DNA of 10,166 bases, taken from contig CAMKTM010000080.1 of assembly GCA_946415695.1 (NCBI GenBank), forward strand, positions 1 through 10,166, given 5' to 3'. Both the position numbers and the translations under genes were made by a program. Under the pieces are notes generated by a model. It searched no databases and had not been told where the DNA came from. It was given only the letters and a program-made list of their open reading frames with translations. Each line of letters begins with the position of its first letter. Positions within the stretch are counted from its first letter, which is position 1. The DNA comes from an uncultured Prevotellaceae bacterium. GTDB lineage: Bacteria > Bacteroidota > Bacteroidia > Bacteroidales > Bacteroidaceae. Shown piece after piece: positions 1 to 6,822 of the stretch.

Positions 1-34
1 GCGCCGAATTTGCCAACGAAGCACGGGTCGTTTT

Positions 35-84
35 CAAACGAGGCGTGGCTTGTTGAACATCGAGGCACGCCTTGTTTGATTTTT
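35..84 (+). terminator. Terminator-like hairpin 1
   Basis: The arms CAAACGAGGCGTG (35-47) and CACGCCTTGTTTG (66-78) pair along 13 positions with one G-T wobble. The loop is 18 nt, and the sequence ATTTTTC follows at once. The stem plus short T run fits an intrinsic terminator for rightward transcription. The loop is longer than usual, so this could also be a structured repeat. Confidence 0.45.
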
Positions 85-134
85 CGCCTGCGGAGATTCA
101 CTGTCGAAACGAGCCATTTTTGGCGGAAAAGCAG

Positions 135-172
135 GCCGTTTTGCCATCTTCGCTTGGCAAAAAGGCATTTTT
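135..172 (+). terminator. Terminator-like hairpin 2
   Basis: The arms GCCGTTTTGCCA (135-146) and TGGCAAAAAGGC (155-166) pair at 11 of 12 positions around the 8-nt loop TCTTCGCT. ATTTTT follows. The compact loop and trailing T run fit an intrinsic terminator for rightward transcription. A leftward role is less likely because no T run follows directly on the other strand. Confidence 0.45.
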
Positions 173-237
173 CGGTCGATTTCTTGGTTCGCAACCCGCT
201 CATTATCAACCGAAAGCGTTCTGAGCGAAGAAAATCC

Positions 238-273
238 CCTCGGGGCTGAAAAGTGCCACCGAGGTTTTTTTTT
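238..273 (+). terminator. Intrinsic terminator, rightward
   Basis: CCTCGG (238-243) pairs with CCGAGG (259-264). Inside that, GGC (244-246) pairs with GCC (255-257), leaving A258 bulged and an 8-nt loop. Nine consecutive T residues (265-273) follow directly. This is the best terminator in the window and implies plus-strand transcription entering from the left. Confidence 0.75.
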
Positions 274-352
274 CGATTCTCGCACGCCGCCACAAAAAGC
301 AAGTGTAAGCAAAATCGGCATTTCGCAAGCAATATGTCAAAAACGCGGCGTT

Positions 353-402
353 ACATTTTATGTGCTCGACCTCTTCTTGTGTGAGGTCAGCACATAAAAT
401 GT
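353..402. repeat. Long inverted repeat (hairpin) past the FISUMP gene
   Basis: The arm ACATTTTATGTGCT (353-366) is perfectly complementary to AGCACATAAAATGT (389-402). Inside it, GACCTC (368-373) pairs with GAGGTC (383-388), with C367 bulged and a 9-nt loop at 374-382. The total is 20 base pairs. It lies about 70 bp beyond the stop of the minus-strand FISUMP gene, so a transcription-end role on that strand is possible. On the minus strand the nearest T run is five bases at 337-341, not adjacent to the stem. It could also be a protein-binding palindrome or a small repeat element. Confidence 0.6.
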
Positions 403-472
403 GTTGGGTTTGTTCGGCTGAGGGACTTAATTTTTGTTCCGCGCATTAAAAGCGCGCCCTTGTGCTAAAGCA

Positions 473-1781
473 TCAAGGAACACGCACGGCCCGCACGGAT
501 CGCCCGAAGCAGCGGTAGTCGTAGTACCAACGCCAGTAGCCCGAACCGAAGTAGAAGTAGTACGCGTTGTTGCCGTAGCTCGGGCTGAGAGAACTCGACC
601 AGTAGTAGCCGTCGCTGCCTGCGTTGCTGAGCTCGCCGTTCCAGCGGTTGCCAGCAGCGGGCAGGAAAATTGAGTTACCGTTGCTCTTGCTCGTTACCTT
701 GCGACCGTAAACTCCGTTCAACAGCGTCCACTCCGACGGTGTAGCTACTGTTGAACAGCTCACTAAATTGGGCGTAGCTCGGCATCTTCCAGACGCTGCC
801 CCAGTTCGCCGTCGCGGCATCGTCCTCGGGCTGAAGCTCAGTCAAGTTGTCTGTAAAGCCATTGTAGCCGTAGTCGCTTCGTGTACAGTACTTCGTCATC
901 GTGGTTTCTGAGCCTTTGCACCATTTGTATGTGCTCCAATAGTAAGTGCTCTTAGGTGTTGTCTCGCCCCAAGCGAAGTAGTCGCCGTATTCCTCGGGCT
1001 TGCTGGCACCCACGTTGCACGTCGCCCAAAGCGTTCCGCTCGGCAAGCCGAGGTCAACATAATCTCTTCCATCTATAGTTCCTGAATTATCATTCTTCAC
1101 CGTCACCTGGCACTCTGCCTTCACGCCGCTGCCGTCCGTGGCAGCACAGGTGATGGTGCAGGTACCGTTGGCCACTGCTACTACCAACCCATTGCTTATG
1201 ACCGTTGCCACAGCCTCGTCACTGCTCGTCCACGTCAAAGCGGGATTGTCGGCATCGGCAGGCTCAACGGTTGCCGTGAGCCGCTTCGACTCGTCCGGCT
1301 GAAGCGTGATAGACGTCTCGCTCAGCGTGATGCCCGTCACAAGCTGTACAGATTGAGTGCGCGTCAGCACATCAAAAGTGCTGCTGCCAAGGGCGCTGAG
1401 AACCAACATCTCGTCCGTCAACTTATGAACCTTGAGGATGTTCATTGGCACACCCGAAGCGTTGTTGACGACGATGGTTCCCTGATAAGGCATGAACTCG
1501 TAGGTGGCATCGGCCATGTAGTCCGTCGTGCCGTCCTCGCCAAACGTAACCGACTCGCTCTTCGACTTGTACCAAGTGCCTGCAATGCACTGGTTGACAG
1601 GCGTGAAGGGGCCGAACTCCTCGTCCGAGCCGATGCCGTCGTAGAAGACGATGCTGTCTGTGCGCAGGCTGAACTGCGCCACTGTGCCGTCACTCTTGTA
1701 GACGCGGAAGCCTTGCCCCCACGCCGTCTGCAAGCCAGCCACCAGAAGGAGCAGGGCTGCAAGGATGCTGTTTCTTTTCAT
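473..1781 (-). pseudogene. Secreted Ig-like/FISUMP domain protein, frameshifted
   Basis: The chosen start (1781) gives the signal peptide MKRNSILAALLLLVAGLQTA, ending near WGQ; an in-frame ATG at 1817 would put 12 polar residues before it. Residues about 24-149 are a short extracellular region with FRVYKSDGT near its start. Residues about 150-228 form a group 2 bacterial Ig-like domain (GITLSETSITLQ, ALTWTSSDEAVATV). From about 240 a FISUMP domain begins (YVDLGLPSGTLWATCNVG). Near 738 the reading frame shifts. Frame 1 runs on through unrelated residues to a stop at 675-677, while the true continuation (EWTLLNGVYGRKVTSKSNG to SVRAVRVP) lies in another frame and stops at 473. Removing one base would restore a 435-residue protein. 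It is probably exported to the envelope or cell surface; its ligand is unknown. The frameshift could be a real mutation, a phase state or a sequencing error. Confidence 0.75.
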
Positions 1782-1837
1782 TTCTTTTGTTGTTTTGGTT
1801 ATTGTTTCGTAAATCACTCAAGTTTCGCATGTTTAAG

Positions 1838-1864
1838 AAGATATAGGAAGATATAGGAAGATAT
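1838..1864. repeat. Period-10 tandem array A (purine-rich on plus)
   Basis: The unit ATATAGGAAG occurs at 1841-1850 and 1851-1860, with a partial copy on each side. The array is purine-rich on the plus strand. Its reverse complement resembles the units of the second array about 77 bp away, so the two arrays are inverted relative to each other. It lies 57 bp upstream of the chosen start of the FISUMP gene. Confidence 0.8.
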
Positions 1865-1922
1865 GCCGCTTTTAGCGACGAAGATAGAGGACGATACCAC
1901 GGGAGGCGGCAAGGCCAAGCGG

Positions 1923-1930
1923 CAAAACTA
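1923..1930 (-). promoter_or_regulatory. Possible second -7 element for the FISUMP gene
   Basis: CAAAACTA on the plus strand reads TAGTTTTG on the minus strand, matching the Bacteroidota -7 consensus TAnnTTTG. No -33 TTG is visible at the proper distance, because array B occupies that position. If used, the leader would include array A but not array B. Confidence 0.3.
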
Positions 1931-1940
1931 ACGTCATTTA

Positions 1941-2037
1941 TCTTCCTCTATCTACTTCTAACTCCTTCTATCTCCTTCTATCATCTCCTTCTATCTCCTT
2001 CTATCTTCTTCTATCTCCTTCTATCTCCTTCTATCTA
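1941..2037. repeat. Period-10 tandem array B (pyrimidine-rich on plus)
   Basis: About ten copies of a unit close to TCTCCTTCTA follow each other at 10-bp spacing. One 3-bp insertion lies near 1981-1983 and a few copies differ by single bases. The plus strand is almost pure pyrimidine (C/T) apart from one A per unit. Read on the minus strand the units become AAGGAGATAG-like, resembling repeated ribosome-binding sequences. Unit-number change by slippage is plausible. Confidence 0.85.
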
Positions 2038-2051
2038 TCCCTAAACAGAGG

Positions 2052-2059
2052 CAAAAGTA
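2052..2059 (-). promoter_or_regulatory. Minus-strand promoter -7 element (FISUMP gene)
   Basis: CAAAAGTA on the plus strand reads TACTTTTG on the minus strand, matching TAnnTTTG. The -33 region is weak (CTTTC near the expected spacing). Transcription from here would start close to 2045 and give a leader of about 260 nt containing both period-10 arrays before the FISUMP start at 1781. Confidence 0.45.
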
Positions 2060-2132
2060 CGAATTATTTTCTTGTTTGAAAGGGATTCTTTCGATTATTT
2101 GCAGGAATAAAGCATAAATCGTGGCACTTTGC

Positions 2133-2163
2133 TTTGTTTTTCATTTTACTTTTCGTATCTTTG
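2133..2163 (+). promoter_or_regulatory. Bacteroidota-type promoter upstream of the remnant and FAH gene
   Basis: TATCTTTG (2156-2163) matches the -7 consensus TAnnTTTG, and TTTG (2133-2136) supplies the -33 element with 19 bp between them. Both elements agree with the promoter recognised by the Bacteroidota primary sigma factor. Transcription would begin near 2170, just before the short remnant frame at 2196 and the FAH gene at 2308. Confidence 0.65.
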
Positions 2164-2195
2164 CCCGCAGAAACCCTACAAACAAGGAGACGACT

Positions 2196-2276
2196 ATGGC
2201 AAAAGACAAATACGTACGCCTCGACTGGGCAGCCAAGCGTATGCTCCAGGGCAAGACGAACTTCAGCTTGCCATAG
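2196..2276 (+). pseudogene. N-terminal remnant of an Rpn/PD-(D/E)XK nuclease family gene
   Basis: A 26-codon frame begins MAKDKYVRLDWAAKRMLQGK and stops after the sequence TNFSLP. From memory, this matches the conserved start of Bacteroidota Rpn-type (transposase-like PD-(D/E)XK nuclease) proteins, where RLDWA-KR-L--KANF is followed by a roughly 300-residue protein. Here nothing of the remainder is visible in any frame before the FAH start 31 bp later, so most of the gene has been deleted. A strong ribosome-binding sequence AAGGAGA (2184-2190) and a good promoter still precede it. It could now act as a short translated leader for the downstream gene. The family assignment rests on about 20 residues only. 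Confidence 0.55.
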
Positions 2277-2307
2277 AAGAAAAAACGCAAGCATCGAAAA
2301 ACCTGCC

Positions 2308-2949
2308 ATGAAGATATTCGGCATAGGAATGAATTACGCGGCACACAATAAAGAGCTGCAAAATTCGTTATTAAATATAGAGGAAGCATCCGCTCGACGA
2401 AGTCAACCTGTGGTCTTCACGAAGGCGGAGTCTGCGCTGCTGACACGCGGGATGCCGTTCTTCGTTCCTGCCTACACGAAGCGCTGCGACTACGAGACAG
2501 AGCTTTGTGTACGCATTAACCATTTGGGGCGCAGCATCCCCGAGCGCTTTGCTCACCGCTACTACGACGAAGTGACGGTGGGCATCGACTTCACGGCTCG
2601 CGACCTGCAGAAACGGTTGCGGCAGGAAGGTCTGCCGTGGGACCTTTGCAAGGGCTTCGACGGCAGTGCGGCCATCGGGCGGTGGATGCCGCTCGCACAC
2701 TATGGGAAAGACATCCAGGAGCTGCACTTCCACCTGCTCCTCAACGGCGAGAAGGTGCAGGAAGGCTGCACGAAGGACATGCTCTTCGGAGTGGACAGGC
2801 TGGTGAGCTTCATCAGCCAGTTCTTCACGCTCAAGACGGGGGACATCATCTTCACCGGCACTCCTGTAGGAGTAGGGCCCGTCAGCATAGATGACCACTT
2901 GGAAGGCTATCTCGAAGGAGAGAAACTGCTGGAATTCAACGTGAAATAG
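2308..2949 (+). CDS. Fumarylacetoacetate hydrolase (FAH) family protein
   Basis: The 213-residue protein has the FAH fold signature. Metal ligands are expected at E63 and E65 in CDYETELCVRI and at D94 in VGIDFTARDLQ. The conserved K115 lies in LPWDLCKGFDG, and a GDIIFTGTPVGVGP segment follows near residues 185-198. The family contains acylpyruvate hydrolases, oxaloacetate decarboxylases and hydroxyhepta-dienedioate isomerases that use Mg or Mn to cleave or isomerise C-C bonds next to carbonyls. The size is like the short FAHD1-type members, so acylpyruvate hydrolase or oxaloacetate decarboxylase activity is plausible but unproven. It has no signal peptide and should be cytoplasmic. ATG 2308 was chosen because MKIFGIGMNYAAH is the usual family start; the frame extends upstream to 2134, but that lies before the promoter. 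No strong ribosome-binding sequence precedes the start. It is followed by porU after 79 bp. Confidence 0.88.
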   Translation: MKIFGIGMNYAAHNKELQNSLLNIEEASARRSQPVVFTKAESALLTRGMPFFVPAYTKRCDYETELCVRINHLGRSIPERFAHRYYDEVTVGIDFTARDLQKRLRQEGLPWDLCKGFDGSAAIGRWMPLAHYGKDIQELHFHLLLNGEKVQEGCTKDMLFGVDRLVSFISQFFTLKTGDIIFTGTPVGVGPVSIDDHLEGYLEGEKLLEFNVK

Positions 2950-2965
2950 GAAGCCTCACCCCCAG

Positions 2966-2985
2966 CCCCTCTCCGAGGAGAGGGG
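2966..2985. repeat. C-rich/G-rich hairpin between FAH gene and porU
   Basis: CCCCTCTCC (2966-2974) is perfectly complementary to GGAGAGGGG (2977-2985). The surrounding text (CACCCCCAGCCCCTCTCC) resembles the hairpin units at 9511-9544 and at the right end of the window. It lies 16 bp after the FAH stop. No T run follows, so termination is uncertain. Confidence 0.6.
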
Positions 2986-3028
2986 AGTAAAACAGCAACT
3001 AACAAAGGATTAAAATACAACAGATTAT

Positions 3029-6000
3029 ATGAAAAAGCTTTTTACAATATGCCTGATGCTTGCGGCGATGGCCGGAGGCATCAAGGCTCAGCAGGAAAAA
3101 GAGCTGACCTTCACAAGCCTCGATTGGGACGAGATGCAGATTGACTCCGTGCTGCCCGTCTATACAGAAGTGGTGCCGCTGGAGACAGACTACCGGACGC
3201 ACACATACACCGTCTCGCTCCTCTATCCCGAGTATAGCGCCCTGAGCAGCAAGGAAGCACAAGTGGCGGAACGATTCGACAGCCTCATCAGCGAGACCAT
3301 CGACGTGGAGACATTTGTCGGTGTGGAACGCGGTAAGGGCCTGCTCGACATCTCCTTCATCCCCATCCGCCGCCAAGGCACGAAGTACGAGAAACTCGTC
3401 AGCGCACAGATAGTCATCGATGCCAAACAAAGCACCAGGCTCAACGCCCGTGCCAAAGCGGCAGGCGCCGAGCGCTATGCCACCAGCTCCAAGCTGGCAA
3501 ACGGCAGGTGGGTGAAGATCAGCATCACGGAAGACGGCCTCTACCAGCTCTCACGCTCCTCGCTCACGAAGATGGGTTTCAGCAACCCCAACAACGTGCA
3601 CCTCTACGGCTACGGCGGACATCTTCTGCCTGAACTTATCCGCGAAGGCACGCACTACGACGACATGGTCGAAGTGCCGCTCTACTACAACAGTCAGACG
3701 GACAGTTGGATCTTCTGGGGCAACGGCCTGGTCTATTGGTCGGGCGACACGCGCATCAGCAACACCTATGCCCGCAATGCCTACTACTTCCTTACACAGG
3801 AGGAGGCACCAGCCACGATGGAGACCCTAACCGCCAACCCCAATCTTACCCGCAAAAGCTACAACAGCACGAGGGCACACACCCTCTATGAGAAAGACGA
3901 GTTCGCATGGCACTCCCTCGGTCGGCACCTCTTCGACAACGAGAACTATGCCAGCAACAATTCCCACACCTATTCCCTCGCCGCCACCGACCCCACGGGC
4001 AACGGCAAGCTGACAGTGGTCTTCACCGGCTCGGAAAGCTCCTCGAACACGGTCAACGTCACCATCAACGGAACATCTGCCGGCAACTTCAATGTGTCGC
4101 CTCCGGCAGACTATGTGTTTGCTACGTCCACCACCCGCAACTACGACCTGAACAGCCTGGGCTTAGGCACCCCGGGCGCACTCAGCATAAACCTCCGCAC
4201 AGACTATGGGAAAAAGGCTCGCTTGGACTATCTTGCCTATAACTACGACCGTCTGCTCAACACCAACACAAAGGGCTACGTTGACTTCACCCTTCCCAGT
4301 GGAGGCCCTGCAAGATTCAACATCACAGGAACCAACGTGAAAGTCATCCGCACAGGCAAGGTGGGAGCAAAAGATGCGCTGGTAGCCGGCACACAATCCG
4401 GCAACACCTACGTCATCGACGTTGATAATGCCGGAGACCACTTCGTGGCCTTCAACACAGCAGCCACCTTCCCGGAGCCAACCACCGTGGGAGACGTTGC
4501 CAACCAAGACCTCCACAGCCTGGCGAATCTTGACATGATGATCATCATCCCCACCAGCGGCAAGCTCTACAACGAGGCACAACGTCTGGCCAATGCGCAC
4601 CAGCAGTACGACGGACTGCGCGTGGGCATTGTCAGCGCAGGCCAGATATACAACGAGTTCTCCAGCGGCACACCCGACCCGACGGCGTACCGCCTCTTCA
4701 TGAAGATGCTCTACGACAAAGCTGTCAACGACAACGACCGACCACGCTACCTTCTGCTCTTCGGCGACTGCGCCTGGGACAACAGAATGCTCTCCCCCGC
4801 ATGGAGGAACAGCAACCCCGACGACTACCTGCTGTGCTACGAAAGCGAGAACAGCTTCAGCGACACCAAAAGCTACGTCATGGAAGACTACTTCGGCCTC
4901 CTCGACGACGGCGAAGGATACAATCCCCTCCGCGAAAAGAGCGACATCGGCATCGGACGCTTCCCCGTCTCACAGTCCTCAACGGCAAAAATCATGGTGG
5001 ACAAAACTATCACCTACCTGAGCAACCAGAACGCAGGCCCTTGGAAGAACCTCGTCTATATCCTTGGCGACGACGGCGACGAAAACGAACACATGAAGTA
5101 TGCCAACAATGTGGCAGAAAATGTCATATCGAAATATCCCAGCATGGAAACACATAAAATCATGTGGGATGCCTACACCCGCGTCAGCTCAGCAAACAGC
5201 AACACCTATCCCGAAGCTGCCAAACAAATAAAAAAGCAAATGAAGGAAGGCGCCCTGGTGATGAACTACACCGGCCACGCCGCCGCCTACGGCTTCAGCC
5301 ACGAATTCGTCCTGCTGCGCGAAGACTTCGAAAACAACAAGAGCACAAAACTACCGCTCTGGGTGACATGTGCCTGCGACGTGATGCCATTCGACTCGAA
5401 CACCAGCAACATCGGCGAGACGGCCGTGCTCAACCCCAACGGCGGCGCTTTGGCATTCTATGGCACCACACGCACCGTCTTTGCCAGCCAGAACTACAAC
5501 ATGAACCGCTACTTCATGCAGTACCTCTTTGACAACAGCAATCGCCCCGACAAGGAACGTAACCGCATCGGAGATGCCATCAGGCTCGCAAAGAACAGCA
5601 TCATCAGCGACGGACGCGAGGCTGGCTACCTGGAGAACAAACTGCAATATGCTCTGCTCGGCGACCCGGCACTCACCATGGGCAATCCCTCCAGAAAAGT
5701 CGTAATTGACAAGATCAACGACATCAACGTTGACGGCACGCCGATTCCCCTCAAAGCGGGCCAACGCATAAAGCTCAACGGACACGTCGAACAGGAAAAC
5801 GGCAACGTCTTGACAGACTTCAACGGCACTGTATATACCCGCCTCTTCGACAGCAAAGAAACCGTCATCTGCCTTAACAATGCCAAAGCCAGCGAGCCAT
5901 TCACCTATACCGACCGTAACGTCATGCTTTACGAGTCGCAGGACAAAGTGACCAACGGGCAATTCCAAGAAGAATTCTACATCCCCATTGACATCAACTT

Positions 6001-6781
6001 CAGCAACGAAGACGGCCGCTTAGTCTTCTACGCCATCAACGAGGCAGGAAACCTGGAAGCCAACGGCTACAACGAAGACATCCCGTTGGGCGGCATCGTT
6101 GAGAACACAGACTTCGACCAAGACGGCCCCCAAATCTTCGCCTACCTCAACAGCGAAGACTTCCAGAACGGAGGCACGGTCAACGCCACACCGCTCTTCG
6201 TGGCACAACTCACCGACTTCTGCGGCATCAGCTCAAGTGGCAATGGCATTGGGCATGACCTCGAACTTTGTATCGACGGAAGAAGCGACCTGACCTATAA
6301 CATTAATGAGTATTATGCGCATGAGTTCGGAGACTTCACACGAGGCACCGTTGCCTATAACATCCCAGCACTTGAGAACGGAGCGCACAGCCTCACCTTC
6401 CGCGCTTGGGACGTGCTGAACAACACCAACAAGACCAGCCTCGACTTCGTGGTTGATGATGGGCTCAAGACAAACATTCTGAGCCTCGTGGCAAGCCAAA
6501 ACCCAGCCACAACCAGCACGAACTTCATGGTAAGGTTCGACCTTCCCGGCAGCGAATGCGAATTTGTCATCGAGGTCTTTGACTTCTCGGGCCGCCGCAT
6601 CTGGATGCACGAAGAGACCTCCACCGGCGAGAACGGCATCTTTACCGTTACCTGGAACCTCACAAACGGAGCAGGCGCGAAAGTAGGCACAGGCATCTAT
6701 CTATATCGATGCAGAGTGAAGTGCGGAAATAGCAAATGGACCTCACAAACACAAAAAATCATGGTGCGGAACAATAAATAA
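3029..6781 (+). CDS. porU: Type IX secretion system sortase PorU (C25 peptidase family)
   Basis: PorU is the outer-membrane sortase of the type IX system. It removes the C-terminal signal from cargo and attaches the cargo to lipopolysaccharide or another anchor. The 1250-residue protein starts with a signal peptide (MKKLFTICLMLAAMAGGIKA, then QQ). After a beta-rich N-terminal part, the gingipain-type C25 domain spans about residues 500-885, from LDMMIIIPTSGKLYNEA through YLLLFGDCAWDN and IGIGRFPVS to LLGDPALTMG. The likely catalytic pair is H750 in MNYTGHAAAYG and C783 in TCACDVMPFD, by analogy with TCDFSRFD-like motifs in relatives; C781 is nearby. The last 100 residues (from about 1152) form a C-terminal domain like the type IX sorting signal (FSGRRIW, GTGIYLYRCRV), as PorU of Porphyromonas gingivalis also has. 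porV follows 41 bp downstream. No Bacteroidota promoter motif is evident directly upstream. Confidence 0.95.
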   Translation: MKKLFTICLMLAAMAGGIKAQQEKELTFTSLDWDEMQIDSVLPVYTEVVPLETDYRTHTYTVSLLYPEYSALSSKEAQVAERFDSLISETIDVETFVGVERGKGLLDISFIPIRRQGTKYEKLVSAQIVIDAKQSTRLNARAKAAGAERYATSSKLANGRWVKISITEDGLYQLSRSSLTKMGFSNPNNVHLYGYGGHLLPELIREGTHYDDMVEVPLYYNSQTDSWIFWGNGLVYWSGDTRISNTYARNAYYFLTQEEAPATMETLTANPNLTRKSYNSTRAHTLYEKDEFAWHSLGRHLFDNENYASNNSHTYSLAATDPTGNGKLTVVFTGSESSSNTVNVTINGTSAGNFNVSPPADYVFATSTTRNYDLNSLGLGTPGALSINLRTDYGKKARLDYLAYNYDRLLNTNTKGYVDFTLPSGGPARFNITGTNVKVIRTGKVGAKDALVAGTQSGNTYVIDVDNAGDHFVAFNTAATFPEPTTVGDVANQDLHSLANLDMMIIIPTSGKLYNEAQRLANAHQQYDGLRVGIVSAGQIYNEFSSGTPDPTAYRLFMKMLYDKAVNDNDRPRYLLLFGDCAWDNRMLSPAWRNSNPDDYLLCYESENSFSDTKSYVMEDYFGLLDDGEGYNPLREKSDIGIGRFPVSQSSTAKIMVDKTITYLSNQNAGPWKNLVYILGDDGDENEHMKYANNVAENVISKYPSMETHKIMWDAYTRVSSANSNTYPEAAKQIKKQMKEGALVMNYTGHAAAYGFSHEFVLLREDFENNKSTKLPLWVTCACDVMPFDSNTSNIGETAVLNPNGGALAFYGTTRTVFASQNYNMNRYFMQYLFDNSNRPDKERNRIGDAIRLAKNSIISDGREAGYLENKLQYALLGDPALTMGNPSRKVVIDKINDINVDGTPIPLKAGQRIKLNGHVEQENGNVLTDFNGTVYTRLFDSKETVICLNNAKASEPFTYTDRNVMLYESQDKVTNGQFQEEFYIPIDINFSNEDGRLVFYAINEAGNLEANGYNEDIPLGGIVENTDFDQDGPQIFAYLNSEDFQNGGTVNATPLFVAQLTDFCGISSSGNGIGHDLELCIDGRSDLTYNINEYYAHEFGDFTRGTVAYNIPALENGAHSLTFRAWDVLNNTNKTSLDFVVDDGLKTNILSLVASQNPATTSTNFMVRFDLPGSECEFVIEVFDFSGRRIWMHEETSTGENGIFTVTWNLTNGAGAKVGTGIYLYRCRVKCGNSKWTSQTQKIMVRNNK

Positions 6782-6822
6782 GCCATCTGTGGAGTTATTA
6801 ATAAAGTGCAGACAGAAAAACT

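Larger units (their letters stand above)
1..472. other. Gene-free left flank with stacked hairpins
   Basis: I find no convincing gene here. The open frame at 10-249 (plus) matches no family I recognise, and its stop codon lies inside a terminator hairpin. The overlapping minus frame at 34-321 is equally featureless. The region instead contains three inverted repeats, each followed by a T run on the plus strand (35-84, 135-172, 238-273), and a long inverted repeat at 353-402. It is best read as the intergenic space between a plus-strand transcription unit ending to the left of the window and the minus-strand FISUMP gene ending at 473. Confidence 0.6.
1782..2195. other. Divergent intergenic region
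   Basis: This 414-bp gap separates the minus-strand FISUMP gene from the plus-strand nuclease remnant and FAH gene. It holds two period-10 tandem arrays in inverted orientation (1838-1864 and 1941-2037), a spacer with a 7-bp inverted repeat (GCCGCTT at 1865-1871, AAGCGGC at 1917-1923), and Bacteroidota-type promoter motifs on both strands. I see no gene in it. Confidence 0.6.

Noticed and set aside
10..249. Plus-strand open frame of 79 codons
   Set aside because: No recognisable family, it covers two terminator-like hairpins, and its stop lies inside a third.
434..673. Plus-strand open frame rich in valine and alanine
   Set aside because: It lies opposite the tyrosine-rich tail of the FISUMP gene; TAC codons read as GTA (Val) on the other strand, which explains the composition. 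No family match or start signal is seen.
473..820. A separate minus-strand gene of 115 codons
   Set aside because: Its residues after SEWTLLNGVYGRK are the natural continuation of the FISUMP domain; its first ~40 residues are out-of-frame text overlapping the upstream part. It is the second half of one broken gene.
1..1781. A complete diversity-generating retroelement
   Set aside because: No reverse transcriptase, accessory protein or template repeat can be found here or elsewhere in the window; only a target-like tail is visible.
2134..2307. Upstream extension of the FAH protein
   Set aside because: The extra 58 residues begin before the promoter -7 element and overlap the nuclease remnant in another frame; family members start with the MKIFGIGMNY-like segment.
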